Positions 23,841-32,342 of a DNA stretch of 64,000 bases are shown here, in pieces (position 1 is the stretch's first letter; each line of letters begins with the position of its first letter). The stretch is from positions 1-64,000 of the forward strand of contig CALESQ010000110.1 of NCBI GenBank assembly GCA_937907455.1. The letters run 5' to 3'. Position numbers and translations under genes: made by a program. The DNA is from an uncultured Caldilineales bacterium. GTDB taxonomy: Bacteria > Chloroflexota > Anaerolineae > JAAEKA01. Below the pieces are notes generated by a model. The model saw only the letters and a list, made by a program, of their open reading frames with translations, was not told the DNA's origin and did not search any database.

Positions 23841-24944
23841 CTACCCCAGCAGCCCCAGCAGCGCGCTCACCACGCGGTCTTGTTGGGGCTGGCTCATTTC
23901 TGGGAAGAGCGGCAGAGAAAGCACCTGCTGCGCGGCGGCTTCGGCCACAGGAAACGCGCCGGCCGCATAGCCCAGCCCCGCGTAGGCCGGTTGCAGGTGC
24001 AGCGGCAGGGGATAATGAATACCCGCTTCGATGCCCGCGGCGCGCAGGCCAGCCAGCAGTGCGTCGCGGCGCGGCGTGCGCACCACGTACAGGTGATACA
24101 CCGGCACGGTGTTCAGGGCAGTAACGGGCAAAACCAGATCGGTGGCGCTGAGCAACTCGTTATAACGCGCGGCCAGACGCCGCCGCGCGGCGTTGGCTGC
24201 GTCGAGGTGGGGCAGCTTGGCGGCCAGGATCGCAGCTTGCAGCGCGTCCAGCCGGTGGCCGTAGCCCACTTCATCGTGCACGTATTTGCTGGCGCGACCA
24301 TGATCGCGCAGCTTGCGCAGCCGCTCGGCCAGCGCTTCATCGTTGGTGGTGACCGCGCCGCCGTCACCGTACGCACCCAGGTTTTTGCCGGGGTAGAAGC
24401 TGAAGCAGGCGGCGTGGCCGAGGGTTCCCACGCGCTGGCCTGCGATCTCGCCGCCGTGGGCCTGCGCGGCGTCTTCGATCAGCGCCACGCCGTGCCGTTG
24501 TGCCAGCTCGGCCAGCGCGGGCATGGCCGCGGGCTGGCCGTAGAGATGCACCGGCAGCAGGGCGCGCGTGCGCGGGGTGAGTGCCGCAGCCACCGCCGCG
24601 GGATTGATGTTCAGCGTATCGGGCAGCACGTCCGCGAAGACCGGAGTCGCGCCGGTAGCCGAAATCGCCTCCGCGCTGGCGATGAAGGTAAGCGGTGTCG
24701 TGATTACCTCGTCGCCGGGGCCGATGCCGAGGGCGCGCAGGGTCAGCTCAATGGCTGCCGTGCCGGAGGAGACACCCACGGCCAGACGGTTGCCGCAGAA
24801 GGCCGCAAAAGCCTCCTCGAACGCGCGCACTTCCGGCCCCATGATGAAGCTGGTGTTGGCGATCACGCGGGCAATCGCTGCGTCTATTTCCGGCTTGAGC
24901 GCGCTGTATTGTGCGTGCAGATCAACGAGGGGGATAGTGGGCAT
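23841..24944 (-). CDS. DegT/DnrJ/EryC1/StrS sugar aminotransferase
   Basis: 367-residue PLP enzyme that aminates nucleotide-linked keto-sugars. Landmarks are IPLVDLHAQY at the start, GVSSGTAAIELTLRALGIGPGDEVITTPLTFIAS, EDAAQAHGGEIAGQRVG, and the Schiff-base Lys187 in FSFYPGKNLGAYGDGGAV. The C-terminus has HYPLPLHLQPAY and the LPLFPEMS ending. I chose ATG 24944, where the family sequence begins; the reading frame extends 54 bases further but that part is repeat DNA. It lies 43 bases downstream of the large ILEI-tailed membrane protein on the same strand, so both probably serve glycan synthesis. The exact sugar (for example a bacillosamine- or perosamine-type) is unknown. Confidence 0.9.
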   Translation of the reverse strand: MPTIPLVDLHAQYSALKPEIDAAIARVIANTSFIMGPEVRAFEEAFAAFCGNRLAVGVSSGTAAIELTLRALGIGPGDEVITTPLTFIASAEAISATGATPVFADVLPDTLNINPAAVAAALTPRTRALLPVHLYGQPAAMPALAELAQRHGVALIEDAAQAHGGEIAGQRVGTLGHAACFSFYPGKNLGAYGDGGAVTTNDEALAERLRKLRDHGRASKYVHDEVGYGHRLDALQAAILAAKLPHLDAANAARRRLAARYNELLSATDLVLPVTALNTVPVYHLYVVRTPRRDALLAGLRAAGIEAGIHYPLPLHLQPAYAGLGYAAGAFPVAEAAAQQVLSLPLFPEMSQPQQDRVVSALLGLLG

Positions 24945-24945
24945 A

Positions 24946-25015
24946 GAATGGGGAATTGGGAATGAGAGCCTGTGACAGATCCACTGCTTACTGGACACTG
25001 GTGACTGGATACTGG
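24946..25015. repeat. Left arm of ~70-bp inverted repeat
   Basis: Sequence from 24946 to 25015 is repeated in inverted orientation at 27784-27853. The inner 50 bases (24966-25015 against 27784-27833) match at about 43 of 50, starting with an identical gagcctgtgacagat. The arm overlaps the last codons and stop of the membrane protein gene. Confidence 0.75.
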
Positions 25016-27690
25016 TCCACGCGCAGCCATTCGATCTCGGCGGCGGCGTTTGGTTCGTTCCACGCGGGGCCGACGCTGACGTGCGCGCTGCGCAGGCCGT
25101 CTACTTGCTGTTGCCGCGTCCAGCCGGCATCGAGTAAGGCTTGGCCCGGCACGATGGCGGCCTGGCTCCAGCGCAAACGTCCTTGCAGCGGGTCCAGCCC
25201 TAACGCGGCCAGCGCCGCGGCGGCTTCGTTGCTGAGCTGCGCGCCCGCGGTGTCGTTGATCGCCAGCGCCAGCACGCTGTCGGCGTCGAACTGCTGCAAG
25301 AAGGCTATCAGCGCGGCCGACGCAGCCGGGTCGGCGTGGGTGTCGAACGCGGCCACGGCCCGCGGCTGCCAGGTCGCCGCGTCAATGATCGCCAGGTTGT
25401 AGCCGCGGCTGTTGGGGGCTAGCTCCACGCCGTTCAGCCAAATGTGAGCGTAGCGGCCAGCCTCCAGCCCGGCGCTGGCTGCGGCCAGGCTGACGGGCGC
25501 GGGCTGCACGGGGTACACCTGGCCGAAACGCAGCGCTACTGCATTCACGTCGGCGTGCAGCGTGCCCGCGGGCAGCGGGAAACGCAGCTCGGCCCACGTC
25601 TCCGGCAGCGGCTGGGCCGCGGTGGTGACGCCGTTGACCTGCAAGGCCAGCGTTTGCCCCGGCCCGGCAGCGCGGGCGCGCACGGTGATGCTGGCTGCTG
25701 TCGGATCAAGCGGCGGCAGCAGCAGGTGGGTGCTTTGACGCTGCGCCCACAGGGTGATGCTGGCGCTGGGTTGGCTCCACCCCTCGCCGCGGCTGAGCGC
25801 GTCGGTGGCGGGATGCACGGTCAGCGCGGCGGGCAGGGGTGCTGCCTGCACACGGTAGAGACGATGCGAGCCGTCGGCAGCGACAAACGTCACCGGCAGG
25901 AAGCGTTCGACAAAGGTGACAAATTGCGCGGGCACGGTATCGGTGTGGATCACCACATAGCGCACGTTGAGGGCTTGCAGCACGGCAGGGGCATCGGCGG
26001 CGGCCTGCTGGAGCAGCGGGCTGCCCTCCAGCGTAGGGGCGTTGCCGTCCAGCCCAGCCAGCGCGGCTTGCATCTGCTCTACAATGTGCGGATTGGCGGG
26101 CACGGCGTTGGCCAGCACCGTCAGCGGGCCGATCAGCGGGGCTTCCAGGAAGTAATTGAACTTGTATTCCGGGTTGCGTGAGGTGTTGCCGCCCAAAATC
26201 GGCCGTTCATGGCGCGTTTGTGCCCACTGCTCGGCCATAATCACCAGGTCTTGTTTGCCGAAGACGTTGAAGCCGTTGCGCCAGCCCAGCGGCAAATCCA
26301 GCACCACGCCGGGCGCGGGGTCGGCCGCGATCAGGTCGTAGATGGCTGGCATGTGCGTGGCTGCGGTGGGCAGGGGCGCGGAGAGGTTCTCGAAGAGGAG
26401 CAGCCCCGCCAGCAGGGGGGTGACGATGCGGACGCGGCCGGGTGGAAGGCGACGCAGCAGGCCTTGTGTGCCCCAGGCCACGAGCGGCACGAGCGCGGCC
26501 AGCAGCATCACGCTGAAACGGCTGGGGTAGCGGTTGCCCTTGAAGAAGGGCAGGGTTTGCAGGATGCGGAAGGGGCCGGGGAGGCCGGTGTCGTGCCCGG
26601 CGATGCGCAGGGACGGCCCCAGGGCCAGCAGGAAGAAAAGCAGCGCGGCTGCGGCCCAGAAGGCTGCGCCGCGGCGACGACCTGCGGCGACCCCGCCTAA
26701 AGCCAAAGCTAATCCGATCCAGCCCAGAGTGATGTGCTGGCCTTTGTCCACCGGCCACTGATCGGGCGGCTGCGCGGCGGCCTGTGCGGAGAGGGTGCGG
26801 ATGGCATCGCCCAGCAGGGGATGAAGCTGCGTGGGCAGGGCAAAACCCGCTAAATCGGCGGAGTAGATGTCGGCAAAGCCGCCGCCCTCGACCATGAAAT
26901 CGCCCTCGGCGCGCAGGTCGGGCAGCATGGCGGCCAGCACCGGTGCCAGGCCGACAAGGAAAATCGCACCCATCACGACCAGATTGCGCGCGAGTGGAAC
27001 CAGCAAGGCGGGCTGGCGGCTGCGTAGCGTTTGTACGCCGCGTGCCAGGGCGAGCAGGCCAATGAAAATCACCAAAAACGAGGCGTAGGTCAACTCGGCA
27101 TAGGCTTGCAGCAGCAGAAACAGCGCGGCCAGCAGCGGTTCACGCAGGCGGGCGCGCGGGCGCGCGCTGCGCAGGGCATAGAGCATGGCAAAGGGAACCC
27201 ATTGCGAGCTGGCGATGTTGTACTGGCCGAGGCTGGCGTAGAATAGTTTGCTGGAGGCAAAGGCGTAGCAGAGGCCCGCCAGCAGGGCCGCGCGGTGAGC
27301 GTTGCGGCCACGGCCAATCACTGTTAATGCCAGCAGGTATGCGCCGTAGCCGCCGAGTACAAAGGAACTCAGCAGGCTGAGGTTGACCGCGGGAACCAAG
27401 CTCCACGCGCTTTGCAGCGGCAACGCCAGCAGGCCATTGAGTGGGGTGAGGGTGTAGAAGGCGAGGTTGATGCCGATGGGGTAGAACATCCAGCGGCTGA
27501 GGAAGGGGTTTTGCGGCTGATCTACCAGGCTATGCTTGATCCACCACAGGTTCCAGGCCAGCGCGGGATCGTCAATGCCATCACCGGCGATGCGCGTGGT
27601 GAGGTGCAGGGCCAGCGGCAGGGTGAGCAGCACGCTGAGCAGCGCGTAGAGGCCGAGAGTGCTTAAGTGACGACGCCAGGTGATAGACAT
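24988..27690 (-). CDS. GT-C-like membrane protein with C-terminal ILEI/FAM3-like domain
   Basis: 900-residue membrane protein, paralogue of the one at 3773-6445 (shared NLWWIKHSLVDQPQNPF and FYPIGINL). About 11-13 membrane segments fill residues 1-480. A soluble part follows, with a beta-sandwich (SITVRARAAGPGQTLALQVN) and, near residues 755-850, a stretch that closely follows the ILEI/PANDER (FAM3) fold: SRGYNLAIIDA, VAAFDTHADPAASAALIAFL, LALAINDTAGAQLSNEAAAA. In animals that fold occurs in FAM3 cytokines and in the glycan-binding stem of POMGNT1. ATG 27690 is where similarity to the paralogue begins; upstream codons are repeat DNA. The last residues (QYPVTSVQ) and the stop are encoded by a CCAGTAT-type repeat. 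Probably a lipid-linked sugar transferase or glycan-binding envelope protein. Confidence 0.8.
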   Translation of the reverse strand: MSITWRRHLSTLGLYALLSVLLTLPLALHLTTRIAGDGIDDPALAWNLWWIKHSLVDQPQNPFLSRWMFYPIGINLAFYTLTPLNGLLALPLQSAWSLVPAVNLSLLSSFVLGGYGAYLLALTVIGRGRNAHRAALLAGLCYAFASSKLFYASLGQYNIASSQWVPFAMLYALRSARPRARLREPLLAALFLLLQAYAELTYASFLVIFIGLLALARGVQTLRSRQPALLVPLARNLVVMGAIFLVGLAPVLAAMLPDLRAEGDFMVEGGGFADIYSADLAGFALPTQLHPLLGDAIRTLSAQAAAQPPDQWPVDKGQHITLGWIGLALALGGVAAGRRRGAAFWAAAALLFFLLALGPSLRIAGHDTGLPGPFRILQTLPFFKGNRYPSRFSVMLLAALVPLVAWGTQGLLRRLPPGRVRIVTPLLAGLLLFENLSAPLPTAATHMPAIYDLIAADPAPGVVLDLPLGWRNGFNVFGKQDLVIMAEQWAQTRHERPILGGNTSRNPEYKFNYFLEAPLIGPLTVLANAVPANPHIVEQMQAALAGLDGNAPTLEGSPLLQQAAADAPAVLQALNVRYVVIHTDTVPAQFVTFVERFLPVTFVAADGSHRLYRVQAAPLPAALTVHPATDALSRGEGWSQPSASITLWAQRQSTHLLLPPLDPTAASITVRARAAGPGQTLALQVNGVTTAAQPLPETWAELRFPLPAGTLHADVNAVALRFGQVYPVQPAPVSLAAASAGLEAGRYAHIWLNGVELAPNSRGYNLAIIDAATWQPRAVAAFDTHADPAASAALIAFLQQFDADSVLALAINDTAGAQLSNEAAAALAALGLDPLQGRLRWSQAAIVPGQALLDAGWTRQQQVDGLRSAHVSVGPAWNEPNAAAEIEWLRVDQYPVTSVQ

Positions 27691-27733
27691 GGTTTGGTTA
27701 TACCATTGGCCATGACCTTTTGGCAAAGCGCAG

Positions 27734-27890
27734 AGCAGTGACCAGTGAACAGTAACCAGTAAGCAGTATCCAGTATCCAGTATCCAGTATCCAGTAAGTA
27801 GTATGCAGTAAGCAGTGTATCTGTCACAGGCTCTAATTCTCAATTCTCCATTTTCACTTCTCACTTCTCACTTCTCAATTCTCCATTCTA
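27734..27890. repeat. Heptad-type simple repeats and right arm of inverted repeat
   Basis: 27734-27817 holds CCAGTAT/CAGTAAG-type words with a seven-base period; 27838-27890 holds CACTTCT-type heptads with cttctc and attctc. The part 27784-27853 pairs with 24946-25015. The gap 27691-27947 contains nothing else apart from the folC promoter. Confidence 0.75.
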
Positions 27891-27912
27891 TGCCACCTTC
27901 CCTCTGCGCGCC

Positions 27913-27941
27913 TTTACGTTTTTTGCATCCTGCGGTAAAAT
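27913..27941 (+). promoter_or_regulatory. Sigma70-type promoter of folC, leaderless geometry
   Basis: TTTACG (27913-27918), a 17-base spacer and TAAAAT (27936-27941), then exactly six bases and the ATG at 27948. No Shine-Dalgarno sequence could fit, so folC is probably translated from a leaderless mRNA. Confidence 0.7.
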
Positions 27942-27947
27942 TGTCCC

Positions 27948-29384
27948 ATGATTTTATCTTCTGCCTACCAGGCCGCGCTGGATTATATTTTTAACTATGT
28001 AGATTATGAGCGCCGCCGTACTGTGCCGTATACCGAGACTGCCTGGAATTTGGAGCGCACACGCCGCGTGTTGGCCGCGCTGGGCGATCCCCACCTCAGC
28101 TTGCGGTTTGTGCATGTGGCCGGCAGCAAGGGCAAAGGTTCTACCGCGGCTAACATCGAGGCCGTACTGCGCGCCTCTGGTCGGCGAGTGGGCTTCTATA
28201 CCTCGCCACATCTGCATACGTTTCGTGAGCGCATCCGTGTGGACGGTGAGTTGATCAGCCAGGACGATGTAGTGCATCTGCTGGCCGAATGCCGATCTGC
28301 TATCGAGGCCGTGCCTGGTATCACCACCTTCGAGATCATCACTGTGCTGGCTTTGCTGCATTTCGCCCGGCAGGGCATGGAATGGGTGGTGCTGGAAGTG
28401 GGCCTGGGGGGACGCCTGGACGCCACGAATGTAGTCACGCCGGAGGTGTGCGTGATTACGCCGATCAGTCTGGAGCATACCGCCCTGCTGGGTGATACGC
28501 TGGCCGCCATCGCCCGCGAAAAGGCAGGTATTATCAAGCCAGGGGTGCCGGTGGTGACGGCTCCGCAGTACGCCGAGGCATTGGCCGTGATTACAGAAGT
28601 GGCTGCGCAGCAGCACGCTCCGTTGGTGCAGGTGGGCGCGATGTGGACATGGCATTGCCAAAGCGACCGTCTGGCTGGGCAGCGTTTTGCGGTGCAATCA
28701 CCCCTCAACCCGTGGGGAACTGACCCGCTGACGACACTGAGCACGCCGTTGTTGGGCGCGCATCAACTAGCCAACGCTACCACAGCCGTTGCTGCCTGCG
28801 CTCTGCTGGCCGAGCGGGGTGTGCCCATCAGCGCACTCAGCCTGCGCCGCGGTCTGGCGCAGGTGATATGGCCCGCACGGCTGGAGGTGTTGGCCGCACA
28901 GCCGGGTGCACCGCGCGTAGTGCTGGATTCGGCACATAATGATAGCTCTGCCGGGCTACTGCGTGCCGCGCTGACCCGCTATTTCTCCGACCGACCCTGG
29001 GTGTGGGTTATCGGCGTGTCCAACGACAAAGACGCAGGCGGCATTTTGCACGCCTTGCTGCCGGGTGCGGCTGCGGTGTACCTTACCCGGGCGCGCCATC
29101 CGCGCGCGGCTGATCCTAATAGCCTGTTGCCGCTGGCCGCAGCCGCACAGCCGGCCGGGCTGATCCATGTCAGCAGCAGCGTAGCCGAAGCGTTGACCCG
29201 CGCTCTGGCCGAGGCCCCTGCGGGCGCAGTGGTTTGTGTAGCCGGTTCGCTATTTGTGGCCGGTGAAGCGCGTGAAGCCTGGCTGGCGCGCTATCCTCAC
29301 GCTCTGCCCACCGGCGATTGGGCTTTTCAGGCCGAAATGCCGCAGCCGGATTGGCAGGTATCGCACACGGAGGTGGCTCGATGA
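27948..29384 (+). CDS. Folylpolyglutamate synthase / dihydrofolate synthase
   Basis: 478-residue Mur-ligase-family enzyme that adds glutamate to dihydropteroate and/or folates using ATP. The P-loop is in VHVAGSKGKGSTAANIEAVL; SPHLHTFRERIRV, the central TTFEIITVLALLHF, EVGLGGRLDATNVV, ITPISLEHTALLGDTLAAIA and KAGIIKPGVPVV are diagnostic; the C-terminal ligase lobe holds VVLDSAHNDSSAGLL. It is a little longer than E. coli FolC (422). Start at ATG 27948 fits the promoter spacing. Its stop overlaps the start of the next gene (ATGA at 29381), coupling it to a lipoprotein of unrelated-looking role. Confidence 0.93.
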   Translation: MILSSAYQAALDYIFNYVDYERRRTVPYTETAWNLERTRRVLAALGDPHLSLRFVHVAGSKGKGSTAANIEAVLRASGRRVGFYTSPHLHTFRERIRVDGELISQDDVVHLLAECRSAIEAVPGITTFEIITVLALLHFARQGMEWVVLEVGLGGRLDATNVVTPEVCVITPISLEHTALLGDTLAAIAREKAGIIKPGVPVVTAPQYAEALAVITEVAAQQHAPLVQVGAMWTWHCQSDRLAGQRFAVQSPLNPWGTDPLTTLSTPLLGAHQLANATTAVAACALLAERGVPISALSLRRGLAQVIWPARLEVLAAQPGAPRVVLDSAHNDSSAGLLRAALTRYFSDRPWVWVIGVSNDKDAGGILHALLPGAAAVYLTRARHPRAADPNSLLPLAAAAQPAGLIHVSSSVAEALTRALAEAPAGAVVCVAGSLFVAGEAREAWLARYPHALPTGDWAFQAEMPQPDWQVSHTEVAR

Positions 29385-30454
29385 GCATTCGTCGCGGACG
29401 CGGCCTGCACCTGGCAAGCTGGTTGTGCCTGATCGTGCTGGCCCTCAGCCTCGGTGGGTGTAGCCCTACCAAAGCAACCGGCCAGACTACGCAGATTTTG
29501 GACAGCTACTTGCCAAAGGATTGGACTGCGCTTACCGACAAGCCGCAGGTACGCGGCTTTCAACAGGTTAACCTCGATGGTGATGCAGATCCGGAGTGGC
29601 TCTACTTCTTCCATTACGATAATCAACCCGCCGGGGCAGGGCCGGTGGGCGGCATCATCTACGATGCTCAGCAAACCGTGGTGGCCGAACAGCCCGCTGC
29701 CTATTTTGTGCCCTATCGCTTGCTGCCTGATTGGCGCGCGGGCAAGGGGCAGGGCTATCTGGGTGATGTGACGGTATCATGGTCGCAGGCTAAGATTGAC
29801 ATAAAATCAGCCGATGCGCTGGCTGATGAGCTGGTGGTGCTAGGCAGTGGTGTAGGTGGCTTGACTACGCGGGTTTCGCTGTTTCGCTGGTTATCGCGCG
29901 AACAAGGTTATGGGGTGGTGCATTTCGTGGGTAACGCCGGTTTGCTGTTGTTGCCCGCCGACCGCGCCGATGCAGCTCTGATCCGTGAGGTGTTGGTTTT
30001 CAATCACCTCAACGACCGCAGCCATCTTTGTGAGCAAATCCTGCACACGCGCCAGGGCGATGCGCTGGCTTTTAGCTCAGGCGCACCGACGATTGTCTTT
30101 TGCCCGGCTGCGGCGGGTACATCGCCGGGTGTTCCAGGACAACCTGCCTATCCCGAAGCGGTGGTGATGGCCTGGCTGCTGGGCGGTCAATCGGAAATGC
30201 TGGTGATGCCGGGACAGAATAGTGCGCTTCAGGCACAGCTTGATGGCGAGTTGCGTCGCGTGGTGACCATCAACTATCAGGGCGATGTGCCGGTAGCTGG
30301 CAATGACGGCATTGTTTCGCAGTTAAGCGTGGTGACGCAGCTGGAGACGGCCGCAGGGCAGCGCACCGTGCAGTGGAATTTGGTGGAACTGCGTTCTTCT
30401 GACACTGAACGCACCAGTCGTTGGCGCATTCAGTCTGCGCAGCGGCTGCCGTAG
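29381..30454 (+). CDS. Lipoprotein of unknown function
   Basis: 357-residue exported lipoprotein. The signal peptide has Arg residues, a hydrophobic core LVVA-like ([14 protein letters not shown]) and the lipobox Cys27. The mature part contains [19 protein letters not shown], a short Asp-rich motif also seen as [14 protein letters not shown] in the lipoprotein at 62673, so both may sense or score external state through a similar fold. No family is recognised. The start ATG overlaps the folC stop. It would sit on the outer face of the cytoplasmic membrane. Function is not assigned. Confidence 0.8.
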   Translation: MSIRRGRGLHLASWLCLIVLALSLGGCSPTKATGQTTQILDSYLPKDWTALTDKPQVRGFQQVNLDGDADPEWLYFFHYDNQPAGAGPVGGIIYDAQQTVVAEQPAAYFVPYRLLPDWRAGKGQGYLGDVTVSWSQAKIDIKSADALADELVVLGSGVGGLTTRVSLFRWLSREQGYGVVHFVGNAGLLLLPADRADAALIREVLVFNHLNDRSHLCEQILHTRQGDALAFSSGAPTIVFCPAAAGTSPGVPGQPAYPEAVVMAWLLGGQSEMLVMPGQNSALQAQLDGELRRVVTINYQGDVPVAGNDGIVSQLSVVTQLETAAGQRTVQWNLVELRSSDTERTSRWRIQSAQRLP

Positions 30455-30534
30455 GGTGCGTTGCCTCTATTCGGGCGCGGGTTTCGCTGCCGCATCAGCA
30501 CGCTCCCTTTCAGTCCGCGAATGAGAAGTGCAAG

Positions 30535-31953
30535 ATGAGTTTACTGGCTTCATCACCGTATCGCAGTTCACCGGAACAGGTAGCGCACTGGGTAGCTGCT
30601 GGCAATACCGCTCAGGTAGCCCTGCTGCCGGAGAATACCCCGCTACGACGCCTGGCTGAGACGCTGACTGCGCTGGCTAACGGCCACGGCGGGGTGATGA
30701 TTTTGGGCGCGGGTGCAGCTACCGGCGGTATCCTGCCGGGCCTGAGCGACCCGCCGCGGGCGCGCGATCAGGCGTTGGAGGCCGCGCTGCTGGCTGAGCC
30801 GCCGCTGGTGCTGCCGCTGCCAGAGCTGATCCGCATTGGCGAGCGTACGGTATGTTTGTTGCACGTGCCGCCCGGTTTGTCGCAGGTATATCATCTCAAG
30901 GGGCAATACTGGCTGCGCGCAGGCAAGGAAAACCGTGTAATGACCACCGCCGAGCTGCGAGCCTTGCTGATTGCCCGCGGCGAGGCTCATTTCGAGGCGA
31001 CTCTGGTGCCCGACGCGGTTGCAAACGATTTGGACGAGGCCGCAGTGAGCCGCTATCTGGATAAGCTGTCTGGAGTACCGGTCTCTTTGCCTGGCGAGGT
31101 GCTGCACACCCGCGGCTGCCTCAAACCGGATGCGGCTGGGGTATTGGCTCCCACTTATGCTGGATTGCTGCTTTTTGGTCGTGCGCCTCAGCGTGTATTG
31201 CCTTCAGCTGAGATCATTGCCGTGCGCTACGCGGGTAACACCATGGGTGATGAGTTTGTGCGCGAGGATATCCGCGGCACGCTGGGCGAGCAAATCCGCC
31301 GCGCCGAGGCATTTCTGGCGGCCAACATGCGCCGGGGGATGCGTATCCGCGGCTTCACGCGCGAGGAGGTGCCGGAATATCCGCCAGCCGTAGCGCGTGA
31401 AGCCGTGGTGAACGCGGTGGCTCACCGTGATTATAGCCTGCGCGGCGACAGTATCCGCTTGCTGATGTTTAATGATCGCATGGAGGTTTACAGCCCGGGG
31501 CGGCTGCCGGGCCATGTTACGCTGGAGAATATGCTGCACGAACGTTTCAGCCGCAACGAGGTGATTGTACAGATCCTCAGCGATATGGGATTTATTGAAC
31601 GGTTGGGTTATGGCATTGATCGCATGATTGCGGCGATGCAGGAAGCCGATCTGCCGGCCCCGCGTTTCGAGGAAAGTGCAGCCGGTTTTCGTGTAGTGTT
31701 GCGCGGTCACGGACACAATTTGGTGAGCGCTTCGGCAGGTGGCGGGCGTTGGGGCAATGAATTGCTTAACCCGCGGCAGGAAGAGGCTATGGTCTACGTG
31801 GCGCAGCAAGGCCGCATCACTAACAGCGCGTTTCAGGCACTGGTCCCCGATGTTAGCCCGGAGACGATCCGCCGCGATCTGGCTGATCTGGTGGAGCGCG
31901 GCCTGCTGATGAAGATCGGTGAGAAGCGCGCGACGTATTACATATTGAAGTAA
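30535..31953 (+). CDS. AlbA_2 / HATPase_c_4 putative transcription regulator
   Basis: 472-residue soluble protein of the COG2865 type. The N-terminal part resembles the Schlafen AlbA_2 domain ([57 protein letters not shown]). The middle carries a GHKL-type ATPase motif, [20 protein letters not shown], then [13 protein letters not shown] and [11 protein letters not shown]. The C-terminus is a winged helix ([20 protein letters not shown]). Such proteins are predicted ATP-dependent regulators. ATG 30535 with GAGAAG upstream was chosen over an upstream in-frame ATG at 30421 that lies inside the lipoprotein gene. Its stop codon abuts an inverted repeat beginning at 31954. Confidence 0.87.
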   Translation: MSLLASSPYRSSPEQVAHWVAAGNTAQVALLPENTPLRRLAETLTALANGHGGVMILGAGAATGGILPGLSDPPRARDQALEAALLAEPPLVLPLPELIRIGERTVCLLHVPPGLSQVYHLKGQYWLRAGKENRVMTTAELRALLIARGEAHFEATLVPDAVANDLDEAAVSRYLDKLSGVPVSLPGEVLHTRGCLKPDAAGVLAPTYAGLLLFGRAPQRVLPSAEIIAVRYAGNTMGDEFVREDIRGTLGEQIRRAEAFLAANMRRGMRIRGFTREEVPEYPPAVAREAVVNAVAHRDYSLRGDSIRLLMFNDRMEVYSPGRLPGHVTLENMLHERFSRNEVIVQILSDMGFIERLGYGIDRMIAAMQEADLPAPRFEESAAGFRVVLRGHGHNLVSASAGGGRWGNELLNPRQEEAMVYVAQQGRITNSAFQALVPDVSPETIRRDLADLVERGLLMKIGEKRATYYILK

Positions 31954-32134
31954 ACAAGTACGCCGAAGGCGGGTAGACAAGTAAACAAGTAGACAGGTAG
32001 ACAAGGTGGGAAGGAGGGAAGGGGGAAAGTAGACAAGTAGACAGGTAGACAGGGTGGGAAGGAGGGAAGGAGGGAAGGGGGCAAGTAGACAGGTAGACAG
32101 GTATTACTTGTCTACCCGCCTCCGGTGTACTTGT
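31954..32134. repeat. 30-bp inverted repeat enclosing GTAGACA-type tandem words
   Basis: The arms 31954-31983 and 32105-32134 are inverted copies matching at 28 of 30 bases. Between them lie tandem gtagacaagt/aggtagaca words and ggaagggagg runs. The left arm starts at the base after the stop codon of the AlbA_2/HATPase gene. The remaining gap (32135-32342) holds only a terminator hairpin. Confidence 0.8.
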
Positions 32135-32280
32135 ATAGCTGTATACTTAATTGCGGAATTCTCTTGTTCGCATAGCGAATATGTTTTGTTGATCTTCTGT
32201 GGGGCTGTGATTGCCTGATAAAAACCCACGCTATCCCACAACTATCCCTCACTATCCCACAAAATCAGGCATAAAATGAA

Positions 32281-32319
32281 AAAGCAGGCTTGATCTTCCG
32301 GTCAAGGCTCAAACCTGCT
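32281..32319 (-). terminator. Intrinsic terminator of the DUF1800-DUF1501 operon
   Basis: aagcaggcttga (32281-32292) pairs with tcaaacctgctt (32308-32319) with one mismatch and a 15-base loop. Read on the minus strand it is followed by a T-rich run, as expected for a Rho-independent terminator just past the DUF1501 stop. Confidence 0.75.
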
Positions 32320-32342
32320 TCTCAAAGAGTAGCGCAATACGA

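Noticed and set aside
23763..24965. 400-codon plus-strand frame
   Set aside because: Antisense shadow of the DegT aminotransferase.
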